DNA from: Labrys sp. WJW
Lineage (GTDB): Bacteria > Pseudomonadota > Alphaproteobacteria > Rhizobiales > Labraceae
DNA: 64,000 nt
Assembly (NCBI RefSeq): GCF_001676615.1
Contig: NZ_LYXZ01000040.1
Span: forward strand, 124,001-188,000
Direction of reading: 5' to 3'
Numbering within the stretch: position 1 is the stretch's first letter; each line of letters opens with the position of its first letter. The notes under the pieces were generated by a model, which was given only the letters and a program-made list of their open reading frames with translations, did no database searches and was not told where the DNA came from. Shown here in pieces: positions 23,534-32,473 of this stretch. The position numbers and the translations under genes are program-made.

Positions 23534-23797
23534 TTGATATCGACAGCCCCGGAGACGCCCACCCGAGGTTCTGCGCAGCACACTCGCGGCAGCCTCAAAA
23601 ATTTTTCACTCGAAGCACGGAACCAAATCCCGGCCGGCCGGTTCAGTTCGCAGTCGGATGCCTTGAGACCGTTCCTGGCATTCGAGCGGGCCCGCCCGCG
23701 TGACTTCGAGCTGTTGACGCACTCGTAGTTTCTTCGGGCTTTGTGGCCCGACCCAACGACCCAACTGCCGGGTGCCCCCGCATCCGGCTTTTTCTTT
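23534..23797 (+). ncRNA. Possible small transcript between SOS box and terminator
   Basis: About 260 bp lying between the putative LexA box and a perfect rho-independent terminator on the same strand. It contains GC-rich hairpin-forming segments (CCGGCCGGCCGG near 23631-23643; GGGCTTTGTGGCCC near 23735-23748). A short ORF (23501-23728) exists but has no start signal or protein-like pattern. Inferred only from flanking signals; could be nothing. Confidence 0.25.
23767..23797 (+). terminator. Rho-independent terminator, rightward
   Basis: GCCGGGTGC-CCCC-GCATCCGGC (one G-T wobble) followed by TTTTTCTTT. It is on the opposite strand to the neighbouring lytic transglycosylase gene, whose stop is 19 bp away, and could also limit antisense transcription into that gene. 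Confidence 0.82.
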
Positions 23798-23815
23798 GGC
23801 CGGTCGGCACCGGAC

Positions 23816-24658
23816 TCAATTGCGCAGCACTGCGCAGCTGCCACCGGCCCGGTGCAGCTTGTCGCAGATGAGGCCCGCCTCGCGCATGGTACGGGCCGGC
23901 AGCCGGACACGGTAGAAGGCCCGCCGGCCGCGCCCGGCCATGCGCGTGCCGATGATCAGCGTCTCCCGGCCCGACAGGATGGCCGGGAAGCGCTTGACCG
24001 CCCGCTCATAGGAGGCGATGGCGATGGCCTTGGAGAAATTGCCGGAGAGCTGCACGCCGAAGGGCGCATAGGGGCCCTCGATCAGGCGTGGCGCCTCCTT
24101 GCGCACGGCAGTGACCACAGCGAGGCAATTGACCGGCCTGGCTGGTTCCTCCCTCCGCTTGAGACCGTCGTCCGAAGCCCAGTCATAGACGCTGCGATGG
24201 GTGATGAAGCGGACATAGGCCTCGGTTTCCGCCGGCAGATAGCGCTGCCGCGAGAACCAGTCCGACAGGCGCTTGGGTCCGGCATTGTAGGCCGCGAGCG
24301 CCAGCCCCCAATTGCCGAACTGGTTCTTCAAGGCGGTGAGATAGGCGGCGGAGGCCGGTATCGCCTTTTCGGGATCGAAGGGATCGTCGAGCTTCCATTC
24401 GGCTGCCGTGCCCGGCATGAACTGGGCGATGCCCTGGGCACCGGCGCTCGAGGTGACGCCGGGCCGGAAACTGCTTTCGCGCCAGATCAGGCGCGTGAAG
24501 AGCTCGGGCGGAATGTCGTTGGCACGCGCCGAGGTCTCGATCAGGCGGCAGATCGCCTCGTCCAGGCTCTCCTGGCGTGCCTCCGCCCGGCCTGCCGCGG
24601 CCATGCAAGCGAAGGCCGAGAGAAGCAGGATCGTCGCAAGAAAAAGCCGAAAGATCAC
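23816..24658 (-). CDS. Secreted lytic transglycosylase (SLT) with C-terminal SPOR-like domain
   Basis: 280 residues from GTG 24658, chosen because a Sec signal peptide follows immediately (VIFRLFLATILLLSAFACMA); the longer frame to 25048 is antisense to the DUF4893 gene. The SLT domain (about 35-165) has catalytic Glu61 in IWRESSFRP, AQGIAQFMPGTA and ALAAYNAGPKRL. The C-terminal 80 residues (PFGVQLSGNFSKAIAIASYE, then RVRLPARTM, then CDKLHRAGGSCAVLR) look like a SPOR domain, which targets denuded septal glycan. It cleaves periplasmic peptidoglycan and is probably active in division or wall turnover. It diverges from DUF4893. Confidence 0.9.
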   Translation of the reverse strand: MIFRLFLATILLLSAFACMAAAGRAEARQESLDEAICRLIETSARANDIPPELFTRLIWRESSFRPGVTSSAGAQGIAQFMPGTAAEWKLDDPFDPEKAIPASAAYLTALKNQFGNWGLALAAYNAGPKRLSDWFSRQRYLPAETEAYVRFITHRSVYDWASDDGLKRREEPARPVNCLAVVTAVRKEAPRLIEGPYAPFGVQLSGNFSKAIAIASYERAVKRFPAILSGRETLIIGTRMAGRGRRAFYRVRLPARTMREAGLICDKLHRAGGSCAVLRN

Positions 24659-24850
24659 AAACAAGGCCCCGCCACTGCCAGCGCGGCTTTCTCTATCGCC
24701 GCAGCCGAGCTCCTCGGCAAGTGCTTCAGACCCTGGATTCTCATCTCCCGACAGCTGGTTCGCGGACAATGACCCATGACGCCGTGCCTGCCTTGCCAGG
24801 ATCGCGTGGACTAGTGCAAACAGGACATCCCGCCAATTGGAAGTTCCATC

Positions 24851-25480
24851 ATGACGAGATGTCATTGGGCCGTCGCCGCTCTCGCCTGGTTCGCAGCCGC
24901 CACCGGCACGGCCCTGGCCGCCTCCGACTTCGATCCCACGCCATTGCTGCCCGTGTCGATCGAGGACGCCGACCGCACTCGCCTGATGAATTTCGAAGCG
25001 ACGCGCCGGAGCGCCATCGATGCGGTGCTCGGCTCCAATGCCCGCCATACCGCGGACGGCATGGCCCTGGAAGAGATCCTCGCCGGCGAGCCCAGGCCGA
25101 TCGCCAATACGCGCGAACTCGTCGGCACCTGGCGCTGCCGCAGCGCCCAGCTCGACGATGGCTCGAAGGCCAATGACGGCAAGGGCAGCGTCTATGCCTA
25201 TCCCTATTTCAAATGCGCGATCAGCGAACGCGGCGGCAAGCTGTTCTTCGCCAAGATCAACGGCTCCCAGCGCGTCAGCGGCTTTCTCTACCGCGTCAGC
25301 AACACCCGCTTCGTCTTCCTGGGCGGCAACGCCAATGGTGACGACCCACCGGTCGCCTACGGCGCCTCGCCCAAATCCGATGCGGTAGCCTATCTGTTCA
25401 AGGCCGGCCCGCGCAAGCTGAGGCTGGAAATGCCGCAGACCTGCTGCAGCACGCTCGAGATTCTCGAACTGGTGCGCTGA
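24851..25480 (+). CDS. DUF4893 domain-containing secreted protein
   Basis: 209 residues with a signal peptide (VAALAWFAAATGTALAAS). The body follows DUF4893: a DADRTRLMNFEATRRSAID helix, LVGTWRCRSAQ with its conserved WxCR, AYPYFKCAI, and YLFKAGPRKLRLEMP near the end. Cys residues (WRC, FKC, TCC) probably form disulfides. The family is periplasmic, of unknown function, common in alphaproteobacteria. It is divergent from the SLT gene across 192 bp. Confidence 0.88.
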   Translation: MTRCHWAVAALAWFAAATGTALAASDFDPTPLLPVSIEDADRTRLMNFEATRRSAIDAVLGSNARHTADGMALEEILAGEPRPIANTRELVGTWRCRSAQLDDGSKANDGKGSVYAYPYFKCAISERGGKLFFAKINGSQRVSGFLYRVSNTRFVFLGGNANGDDPPVAYGASPKSDAVAYLFKAGPRKLRLEMPQTCCSTLEILELVR

Positions 25481-25669
25481 GGCGACAAATCAAGCATCTC
25501 GGGTAGAGCGGCAAGGCCGCCGCCACGACACATGCGCCGCACCGCAACAAGTCTTGCCGATTCATCACCAAAGATCGGCATGACTATCCATTGGTGAAAA
25601 CGCAAACAACGACTTCCGAGCCGCCAATCTTCATGCTAAGCACCTCAAAAATGGCGCTGGGGAAGTGAC

Positions 25670-26581
25670 ATGAAAATTGCAACAGCCTTCGTTTTTAGTC
25701 TTATCATTACCACCCTAAGTATAAGTAGTTCCTTTTCCGAAGATTTACCATCTGGGCAAGAGGCTCGGGTTCAGCAACTCATCGCTATTCAAAAATCCCT
25801 CAAACCTAAATATGACACAGTCCAAATTCCACTTGCTGAGGCAACTCTTCAGCTCGGAAAAGACTACTACTTCCTCAATTCGGAAGATTCCAGGAAAGTG
25901 ATCGTCGACGCCTGGAAGAACCCGCCCAGTTCTGCAAATAATGTCCTGGGAATGATCTTCAAGGACGGAACCAATTTCGCCGACGCACAATGGGGCGCGG
26001 TCATCACCTACAAGCCGGAGGGCTACGTCTCTGACGAAGACTCCAAGACGGCCGACTATGATGCCGTCCTCAAGCAATTACGCGAGGGCGAAGACCAGGA
26101 AAACACCGATCGCGCGAAGCAGGGCTATGAGCCGATACATATCGTCGGCTGGGCACAGCCACCCTCCTATGATCCAGTGCGCCATACGCTGATCTGGGCC
26201 CAGAACCTGCACTTCGGCAACCAGACCGACAACACGCTCAACTATGATGTGCGCATCTTGGGTCGCCGTGGCCTCCTCAGCCTCAATATGATCTCGACCA
26301 TGTCGAGCCTTCCCGAAGTCAGTGCGGCAGCGACCAGCCTCGCCAGCCTCGCAACCTACAAGTCCGGTGCACGCTACGAAGATTTCTCGCCGTCCGCCGA
26401 CGCCAAGGCCGAATATGGTCTTGCTGGCGTGGTCGCCGCCGGGCTCGGCGTTGCCGCGGCCAAGAAGCTCGGTCTCCTCGCCCTGCTGCTGGCCTTCGGC
26501 AAGAAGTTCTTTGTTTTCATCTTCTTGGCGGCGGCGGGATTGCTCGGCTCGGTGAAACGGCTTTTCGCACGCAGGAGCTGA
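25670..26581 (+). CDS. DUF2167 family membrane protein
   Basis: 303 residues: signal peptide (AFVFSLIITTLSISSSFSE), then the DUF2167 body with ATLQLGKDYYFLNSEDSRKV, WGAVITYKPEGYVSDEDSKT, a HIVGWAQPPSYDPVRHTLIW core and LNYDVRILGRRGLLSLNMIS. C-terminal hydrophobic helices (GLAGVVAAGLGVAAAKK, then FFVFIFLAAAGLLGSVKRLF) anchor it. Proteins of this family occur singly in many proteobacteria, without known biochemistry. The first half has lower GC than the neighbours. A good AAGTGAC spacing precedes ATG 25670. Confidence 0.9.
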   Translation: MKIATAFVFSLIITTLSISSSFSEDLPSGQEARVQQLIAIQKSLKPKYDTVQIPLAEATLQLGKDYYFLNSEDSRKVIVDAWKNPPSSANNVLGMIFKDGTNFADAQWGAVITYKPEGYVSDEDSKTADYDAVLKQLREGEDQENTDRAKQGYEPIHIVGWAQPPSYDPVRHTLIWAQNLHFGNQTDNTLNYDVRILGRRGLLSLNMISTMSSLPEVSAAATSLASLATYKSGARYEDFSPSADAKAEYGLAGVVAAGLGVAAAKKLGLLALLLAFGKKFFVFIFLAAAGLLGSVKRLFARRS

Positions 26582-26614
26582 TCTCGGGGACGCGGCAAGC
26601 GCCACCCGCCCCCC

Positions 26615-27286
26615 TTACGCCTCGAAAGCCGCCCGATCCAGCGTCAGGAGATCGCCGATGCGTTCGATGGTGACGTCGGGCTTGGGCTCGATGGTGCTCA
26701 TATCCGCCTCCAGGGCGTAGTGGCCCTGGCGCACGAAGATGGTGGTGAGCTTGTCGCCCATCACCGCCTTCATCTTGGCGAGCAGGCGGGGCTTGTCGTC
26801 CACCATGGCGTAATGCTCGGCCGGATAGTGGCGCTGCACGGAATCCAGCATCTGCTCCTTGTGCAGATAGATCATCACCCGACCTTCCACCGCATCCCAC
26901 AGGCCGGCGCGCTGCACCTTGCGCGGCTGGAACACGATGTCGCCATCGGAGAGAACGGCGGGAGCACTGAAGCTCTTGAGATGGGCGATGGCTTCCAGGG
27001 CCTTCGGAAAAACGCGCTCGGCGAAGGGATATTCCAGGAGGAATTTCGACATCTGCAGCAGGTCGGGGTCGTCGTCCAGCCCGGCGCGGAAGAGCTGGAG
27101 CGCGGCCAGATAGTCGGCATAGCCGTATTCGTCGCGGATCTTGCCGTAGATCGCCCAATAGCGCGTGCGCTGGTCGGCCCCGAAGGCCTCCTCGATATGG
27201 TCGCCGAGGTCGTCGCCGAAGCGGTCATTGTCGAGCAGCGTGTTGTCGACGTCGAGAAGGACGACGAGCTTGCGGTCAGCGGACAC
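26615..27286 (-). CDS. HAD-superfamily hydrolase
   Basis: 223 residues. HAD motif I is LLDVDNTLLDND (nucleophile Asp and acid-base Asp), motif II is the Ser/Thr in AVLSDGD, and motifs III/IV are around AMVDDKPRLLAKMKA with the DD pair. A helical cap lies between motifs I and II (about 20-100). Probably a cytosolic small-phosphate phosphatase; the substrate is not evident. It is directly downstream of sthA on the same strand (54 bp). Confidence 0.88.
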   Translation of the reverse strand: MSADRKLVVLLDVDNTLLDNDRFGDDLGDHIEEAFGADQRTRYWAIYGKIRDEYGYADYLAALQLFRAGLDDDPDLLQMSKFLLEYPFAERVFPKALEAIAHLKSFSAPAVLSDGDIVFQPRKVQRAGLWDAVEGRVMIYLHKEQMLDSVQRHYPAEHYAMVDDKPRLLAKMKAVMGDKLTTIFVRQGHYALEADMSTIEPKPDVTIERIGDLLTLDRAAFEA

Positions 27287-27340
27287 GGCGAACTCCTATG
27301 ATTTTACGCGAAATGGGGACAGGGTGCGGACGGGGCTGCG

Positions 27341-28729
27341 CTATCGCCCCATCCGGTTCCAGGCGTCGAGGCCGGCGATCTTGTAGGCCTCGGCGAGGGT
27401 CGGATAGTTGAAGGTGTTCTCGATGAAATAGTCGATCGTGCCTTTGAGGTTGAGCACGGCCTGGCCGATATGGATGAGTTCGGTCGCCCCCTCCCCCAAT
27501 ATGTGCACGCCGAGCAGGCGGCGCGTCTTGGTCGAGAAGATCATCTTCATGATGCCGCTGTCGAGCCCCATGATGTGGCCGCGCGAAGTCTCGCGCAGCC
27601 GGGCAATGCCGACTTCGTAGGGAATACCCTTCTGGCGCACTTCCTCCTCCGTCAGCCCCGTGATGGAGATCTCCGGTACCGAATAGATGCCATAGGGGAA
27701 ATATTCCGGCGGCGGCGGCGGATCGAGGCCGAAGGCGTGGCAGGCGGCCACCCGCCCCTGCTCCATCGAGGTGGAGGCGAGGCTGGGAAAGCCGATGACG
27801 TCGCCGGCCGCATAGATATGCGGCACCTCGGTCTGCAGGGTGGCGGGCGTGACGCCGATGCGTCCCCGGTGATCGGTCTTCAGGCCGGCCGCATCGAGGT
27901 TCAGCCTGTCCGTATTGCCGACGCGCCCGGCGGCGAACATCAGCATCTCCGAGGACACCCTGCGCCCGTCCCCCAGCTTGGTGACGACGCGGCTGTCCTC
28001 GCGCTCGATCGAGACCACCGGAGAGCCCAGGCGCAGCGAGACGTTGCGGTCCCGCAATTCGTGCATGAACTCCTCGATCAGTTCCTTGTCGATGAAATCG
28101 AGGAAGCTCGAGCGCGGTTCGATCAGCGTGACGGCGACGTCGAGCGCGCTGAAGATGGTGGCATATTCGACGCCGATCACCCCGGCGCCGATCACGGTGA
28201 GGCTGCGCGGCAACCGGGGCAGCTCGATGATCTCGTCGCTGTCGAAGACATTGTCCGCATTGAACGGCACGTAGTCGGGGCGGAAGGGGCGCGTGCCGCA
28301 GGCGATCAGGATGTAGTTGGCCGTTACCGTGCTCTTGGTTCCGGTCTCGGTGGTGATCTCGATTTCGTGCGGGCCGAGAAAGCGCGCCTCGCCGCGGGCC
28401 GTGCGTACGGTGTTGCGGCTGAACTGATGCTCCAGCACCTCGACCTCGTGGTCGAGCGTCTTCTGCAGACGCACCATCAGGTCGGTGGCACCGATATCCT
28501 GCTTGACGCGATAGGCCCGGCCATAGAAGCCACGCTCGCGCCAGCCCGACAGGTTGAGCACCGTCTCGCGCAGCGTCTTGGAGGGAATCGTCCCGGTATG
28601 CACCGACACGCCGCCGACGCGCCGCCCCTTCTCCACCACCAGGACCGACTTGCCGAGCTTGGCCGATTGTACGGCGGCACGCCGGCCGGACGGGCCCGAG
28701 CCGATGACGAGCATGTCATAATCATACAT
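27341..28729 (-). CDS. sthA: Soluble pyridine nucleotide transhydrogenase
   Basis: 462 residues, flavoprotein disulfide-reductase fold. The FAD-binding GxGxxG is LVIGSGPSGRRAAVQ. The position normally holding the redox Cys pair reads GGVSVHTGTIPSKTLRE, i.e. no CxxxxC, which is diagnostic of SthA/UdhA. The second Rossmann motif is VIGAGVIGVEYATIF, and FAD-site YAAGDVIGFPSLAS follows. The C-terminal dimerisation domain ends LAEAYKIAGLDAWN. It interconverts NADPH + NAD+ and NADP+ + NADH, balancing the cofactor pools. Full family length and intact. The HAD gene downstream may be cotranscribed. Confidence 0.95.
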   Translation of the reverse strand: MYDYDMLVIGSGPSGRRAAVQSAKLGKSVLVVEKGRRVGGVSVHTGTIPSKTLRETVLNLSGWRERGFYGRAYRVKQDIGATDLMVRLQKTLDHEVEVLEHQFSRNTVRTARGEARFLGPHEIEITTETGTKSTVTANYILIACGTRPFRPDYVPFNADNVFDSDEIIELPRLPRSLTVIGAGVIGVEYATIFSALDVAVTLIEPRSSFLDFIDKELIEEFMHELRDRNVSLRLGSPVVSIEREDSRVVTKLGDGRRVSSEMLMFAAGRVGNTDRLNLDAAGLKTDHRGRIGVTPATLQTEVPHIYAAGDVIGFPSLASTSMEQGRVAACHAFGLDPPPPPEYFPYGIYSVPEISITGLTEEEVRQKGIPYEVGIARLRETSRGHIMGLDSGIMKMIFSTKTRRLLGVHILGEGATELIHIGQAVLNLKGTIDYFIENTFNYPTLAEAYKIAGLDAWNRMGR

Positions 28730-28867
28730 GGAGGGAAGTCTCTAGGCCGTTGGAACAAAGTGTCGAAAAGGCGGGAAATGCCCCGCAGCATCGTCATGCT
28801 GCATGACAGCATGAATGCACATAGGGGCCTTGCCTGCCAAGAGACAAGAAAAAATGCCACGGCGACA

Positions 28868-29181
28868 TCAGGCGTCAGGCGGCAGGCCGATGGCGGCAAG
28901 GCGATCGAGAAAGCGCCGATGCAGCCGCTCCGATAGGCCGGCCACCGAGAAAACCAGGGCATGAAACCAGGGATTGGCATGGCCGATGTCGAATTCGAAG
29001 CCGACCACATGGCACTCGTCGCCCCCGGCGACATCGCGCAGAGCGGCAACCATGACGTCGCCGGCGTCGTCGAAGTTCCCCGCCCGTGGCGTTCCTCGAC
29101 GAGGCGGAGCGAAAAGCGATACGTCCGGAGCGGGTGCTCCCCCTCCGGTCGCCTCGCCGCGGGGTCGGGACAGGCCATCAT
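28868..29181 (-). pseudogene. Frameshifted small gene coupled to the aminotransferase
   Basis: ATG 29181 forms an ATGA overlap with the upstream small gene. The first frame reads MMACPDPAARRPEGEHPLRT, then YRFSLRLVEERHGR, and becomes poor. One base away, another frame continues NFDDAGDVMVAALRDVAG, then ECHVVGFEFDIGHANPWFHA, and ends LAAIGLPPDA. Restoring one G in the GGGG run near 29080 would join them as VEERHGRGNFDDAGDV. It is therefore either a genuine one-base disruption or a sequence error in a G run. No family recognised; the HANPWFHALVF core is distinctive. Confidence 0.6.
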
Positions 29182-29525
29182 CGCGCACCCGGATCCGGTG
29201 TCTGGGACTGGAGAAGCTCACCCGTTTCGGCGTCGCGCAGGCACACGACGTCGGACAGGTGGAAGACATGAACCTCCCGCTGCTGATGCACCGACTCGCG
29301 TGATGTGTTGCAGGTGACATGTTCCCACCAATCGCCCGCATCCCGGCACCAGGCGATATCGTAGACGAGCACTTCGCGGCCATCGGCCATGCAGACGAGG
29401 GTGGCTTGCCCGTCCCGGTGCTGCAAGGTCTTGCGCAGGGAAGCCCCATATCCAGCCGTGATCGGGCCCCACCCCTGCTGCTCGATCGTCACGGCAGTAT
29501 CCCAGGCTTCGTCATCGGCCGGCAC
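29178..29525 (-). CDS. Small hypothetical protein overlapping the aminotransferase
   Basis: 115 residues from GTG 29525, which lies inside the last codons of the aminotransferase (14-bp overlap). The sequence AWDTAVTIEQQGWGPITAGY, then ASLRKTLQHRDGQATLVCMA, then VYDIAWCRDAGDWWEHVTCN, ending VCLRDAETGELLQ is compact, Trp-rich and beta-like. It overlaps the next (frameshifted) gene by ATGA, so three genes form one translationally coupled unit. No known family recognised. Confidence 0.65.
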   Translation of the reverse strand: MPADDEAWDTAVTIEQQGWGPITAGYGASLRKTLQHRDGQATLVCMADGREVLVYDIAWCRDAGDWWEHVTCNTSRESVHQQREVHVFHLSDVVCLRDAETGELLQSQTPDPGAR

Positions 29526-30432
29526 CAGGGTCTGCCGACGCCACGTCCGCGACCGCCGTCGACCAGGCAGGATCCTCGTGCCTGGCCCAATAGGCCTCGA
29601 GCAGCGCCCTCGTGACCGGTCCCATGCGCCCTTCCCCGACGACGGCGGCATTGATCCGCGTCACCGGCATGATGCCGCCGGCGGTCGAGGTGACGAAGAC
29701 TTCGTCGGCAGCCAGCGCCTCGGCTGCCGCCACGACCCTCTCCTCCAGCGGAAAGCCGAGCTCGGCGGCAAGGTCGATGGCGGTCTGGCGCGTGACGCCG
29801 CGCAGCACGCCACGGTCCGGCGTGGCGATCCGGCCCTGACGGACGGTGAAGATGTTGAAGCCGGGGCCTTCGGCAAGATTGCCCCCGGCATCCGTCAGCA
29901 CGGCACTCTGGGCGCCGCGGTCATAGGCATCGTAGAGGCCCATGACGAAATCCAGCCAGTGATAATTCTTGACGGTGGGATCGACCGACTCCGGCGGGAT
30001 GCGGCGGATGTCGGACAGCACGATCGAAAGCCCGGCCTCGCGCTGTTCGGGCTTGAGGATCCAGCCGAAGGGAATGGCAAAGCAGATCAACTGGTTACGG
30101 GCCTCGCGGAGATCGCGCGAGAAGGTCGGCGAGGTGCCGCGCGTCAGCACCATCTCGACATAGGCATCCTCCAAGCCGGAGCGGGCGACGCATTCGGCGA
30201 GGATCCGGGCCAACCCGCCGGGCGAGACCGGTAAAGTGAGGCGCAGCCTGTCAGCCGAGCGCGCGAAGCGCTCGATATGGCTGTCGAGACGGAAGAAGCG
30301 GCCCTTCCAGACATGCACGACGTCATAGGTCGCATCCGAATGCAGGAAGCCCCAGTCGAGCACCGAAATCTTGGCTTCCGACATCGGCACGAAGGCGCCA
30401 TCGATATAGGCTGTTCCGGCAGGATAGTTCAT
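29512..30432 (-). CDS. PLP-dependent class IV aminotransferase (branched-chain or D-amino-acid type)
   Basis: 306 residues from ATG 30432. Fold-IV landmarks: DWGFLHSDATYDVVHVWKG near the N-terminus, a catalytic Lys in PTVKNYHWLDFVMG, TDAGGNLAEGPGFNIF (the E-GP-x-FNIF signature of IlvE/Dat proteins), GVLRGVTRQTAIDLA and ADEVFVTSTAGGIMPVT. It transfers amino groups between 2-oxo acids and branched-chain or D-amino acids; specificity cannot be told from motifs. A start eight codons upstream (30453) is less likely. It leads a coupled set with two small downstream genes. Confidence 0.9.
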   Translation of the reverse strand: MNYPAGTAYIDGAFVPMSEAKISVLDWGFLHSDATYDVVHVWKGRFFRLDSHIERFARSADRLRLTLPVSPGGLARILAECVARSGLEDAYVEMVLTRGTSPTFSRDLREARNQLICFAIPFGWILKPEQREAGLSIVLSDIRRIPPESVDPTVKNYHWLDFVMGLYDAYDRGAQSAVLTDAGGNLAEGPGFNIFTVRQGRIATPDRGVLRGVTRQTAIDLAAELGFPLEERVVAAAEALAADEVFVTSTAGGIMPVTRINAAVVGEGRMGPVTRALLEAYWARHEDPAWSTAVADVASADPGAGR

Positions 30433-30591
30433 GCGACCTCGCTCTTGCCCCAACGGCCTTCAATCGGAATCGGGCCTGTGCGATCTGCGCCCGGCAATGA
30501 AAATAATTCAAGGCCGATGTCGCCCTCCGGCAGGCTCGTTCGTCGTCACGATAGGCGGCCGAGAAGGTCGGCCAGGCAGGAAACCGATGCG

Positions 30592-31239
30592 ATGACAATC
30601 ACCATCACGGCCTTTGAACGTTCGCCCGACGGTGGCAAGGGGCTGGCGCGCGATACGCGCGTTCGCTGGGCGCTCGAGGAAGTGGGCCAGCCCTATGAGG
30701 TTCGCCTGGTTTCGTTCGCAGACATGAAGGCGCCCGGCCATCTGGCCCTGCATCCCTTCGGCCAGATTCCCACCTATGAGGAGGGTTCTCTGTCGCTGTT
30801 CGAGACCGGCTCGATCGTCTTTCACCTTGCCGAGAAGCATGCGGGCCTGCTCCCGAAGGGGCGCGATGCACGGGCGCGGGCGATCACCTGGATGTTTGCC
30901 GCGCTCAACACCGTGGAGCCGCCGATCCTCGAACTGGTGACAGCCAGGATATTCGAAGCCGACAAGCCTTGGAGCGAGGAGCGCCTGCCGCTGGTCAAGG
31001 ACCGCGTTCGCGCCCGGCTCGACCAACTCTCGTCTCGCCTGGGCGCTGCCGACTGGCTCGACGGCGCGTTCAGCGCGGGCGATCTCCTGATGGTATCCGT
31101 GCTGCTGCGCCTGAGACCATCGGGCCTCCTGGACGAATATCAAAACCTGGCGGCCTATGTCGCTCGCGGCGAAGCCCGGCCCGCCTATATCAGGGCTTTC
31201 GCCGCGCAATTTGCGATCAACGCGCCCTCACCCCGCTGA
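30592..31239 (+). CDS. Glutathione S-transferase-like protein
   Basis: 215 residues from ATG 30592. The thioredoxin-fold N-terminal domain has TRVRWALEEVGQPYEVRLVS, the cis-Pro region FGQIPTYEEGSLSLFETGSI (ES/ET glutathione gamma-Glu site) and the helical C-terminal domain with SAGDLLMVSVLL (the N-capping box S/T-xx-D). The usual catalytic Ser/Cys/Tyr position near the N-terminus (ERSPDGGKGLARDTRVRW) is not obvious, so the catalytic class is uncertain. It detoxifies or isomerises with glutathione, cytosolic. Divergent from the aminotransferase. Confidence 0.88.
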   Translation: MTITITAFERSPDGGKGLARDTRVRWALEEVGQPYEVRLVSFADMKAPGHLALHPFGQIPTYEEGSLSLFETGSIVFHLAEKHAGLLPKGRDARARAITWMFAALNTVEPPILELVTARIFEADKPWSEERLPLVKDRVRARLDQLSSRLGAADWLDGAFSAGDLLMVSVLLRLRPSGLLDEYQNLAAYVARGEARPAYIRAFAAQFAINAPSPR

Positions 31240-31279
31240 CCATGAGCCGGAAAGCTGAGCCGGCAGCGGGGACAACGAC

Positions 31280-32314
31280 TTAACTTGGAGCCAGGGCATG
31301 GCCGCGAATGCGCCAACCGAGCGTGAGCGGGGTTTCGGGCTCGATCGTGAGCGCCGTGCGCACGCCGGCAAGCGCGATGGGATTGTCCGAGGCGGCGATC
31401 ACCGATCCGAAATCAAAGGCCGAGGCCACCGGCTCGACGCCCACGCAAAGATGCCGCCCGTTCCAGGGCGGGAACTTGCGCCCGCGATTGCTCATCCACA
31501 AGAGGCAGGACGGGAGCTTCGCCGTGTCCCAATCGAGATCCCAGGCGACGCGATCATGCTCGTCGACGAGATGCACGCCGCCTTCGATGCCGCACAGCTG
31601 CAAGATGTCCTCGCGGTCATCGGCAAAGGGCAGTCTGTCGAAACGTTCGCTGCCGCCCGCTTTCACCACGACATCGGCAAGTGTCGTGAACCGGCGATCC
31701 GGCTCGGCCCGCGCCGCCGGCTCCGCGACCGGATGGGTCAGGCCGAACCGATAGGGGCCGGGCTCGATGCGGAAGGATCCCGGCGCACCGCGCAGGGCGA
31801 AGTTGGGATGAAAGCCGAAGGGCCTGACACAACGGCGCCGGGCCCGGATCTCGACGCAGACCTCCAGCCCGGGCTGCCCATCGATCGGCCGGATCGTGCG
31901 CGTGATCCGCTCGATCGGCGAATCGCCGGGATAATCGAGGCCGAGCGTGATCGCCTCCTGCGTGCGAGACACCAGCTTCCATTCAGCAGCCGCGCTGTAG
32001 CCATGCAGCAGGCGGTCGCTCGGGACCAGCGGATGGGCAGCCTCCGGCAGCGAGGCATCCACCAGCCTCCGCCAGGCGCCGACCAACGGATCATCGCCGC
32101 CATAGAGCCGCCCAAAGGGCAGGCAGGGCCAATCGCCGCGCAGATTCGCCAGGCCTGGCTCGACCGTCTCGCCGGCCGTGATCCAGGGCGCCTCGTGGAA
32201 GGGTTCGACGAAGCGGCCGTCCTCGAGGCGAAAGCGCACGCCGCCCAGAGCGGCGGCGCCGTCATGCACCGTCACCTGACCGTGTGACCAGTCGAGCGAG
32301 AAGGATTGCGGCAT
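31280..32314 (-). CDS. Aldose 1-epimerase-like protein
   Basis: 344 residues of galactose-mutarotase-like beta-sandwich: the acid/base-type region VRPFGFHPNFALRG (His of the HPNF motif), GGVHLVDEHDRVAWDLDWD, and a late catalytic-type Glu in CVGVEPVASAFDFG. Mutarotases interconvert sugar anomers at C1. Its place as last gene of the sugar ABC operon suggests it prepares the imported sugar for a kinase or dehydrogenase. It is longer at the N-terminus than classic GalM (an extra strand region to residue 100). Substrate unknown. Confidence 0.82.
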   Translation of the reverse strand: MPQSFSLDWSHGQVTVHDGAAALGGVRFRLEDGRFVEPFHEAPWITAGETVEPGLANLRGDWPCLPFGRLYGGDDPLVGAWRRLVDASLPEAAHPLVPSDRLLHGYSAAAEWKLVSRTQEAITLGLDYPGDSPIERITRTIRPIDGQPGLEVCVEIRARRRCVRPFGFHPNFALRGAPGSFRIEPGPYRFGLTHPVAEPAARAEPDRRFTTLADVVVKAGGSERFDRLPFADDREDILQLCGIEGGVHLVDEHDRVAWDLDWDTAKLPSCLLWMSNRGRKFPPWNGRHLCVGVEPVASAFDFGSVIAASDNPIALAGVRTALTIEPETPLTLGWRIRGHALAPS

Positions 32315-32354
32315 GTGAATGTCCCGAATGTCTGAACGAAGGTGGCTCGACCCT

Positions 32355-32447
32355 TGTCATTGCCGGGCTCGACCCGGCAATCCAGTCTTGCGTTCGAAGC
32401 GGCGACGACCGGTGCGCTGGATGCCCGGGTCAAGCCCGGGCATGACA
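32355..32447. repeat. Inverted pair of rhizobial intergenic palindromes
   Basis: TGTCATTGCCGGGCTCGACC (32355 on) and its near reverse complement ending GGGCATGACA (to 32447) face each other. Each half is itself a palindrome (CCGGG...CCCGG). This is a widespread alphaproteobacterial intergenic element; here it lies between the binding-protein gene and the epimerase gene and may act as an mRNA stabiliser or attenuator. Confidence 0.8.
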
Positions 32448-32473
32448 AAGGTCCTCCCCCTTCGCCGGTTCGG

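Noticed and set aside
24659..25048. N-terminal extension of the lytic transglycosylase
   Set aside because: The extension overlaps DUF4893 antisense and lacks a signal peptide; the GTG at 24658 begins a clean one.
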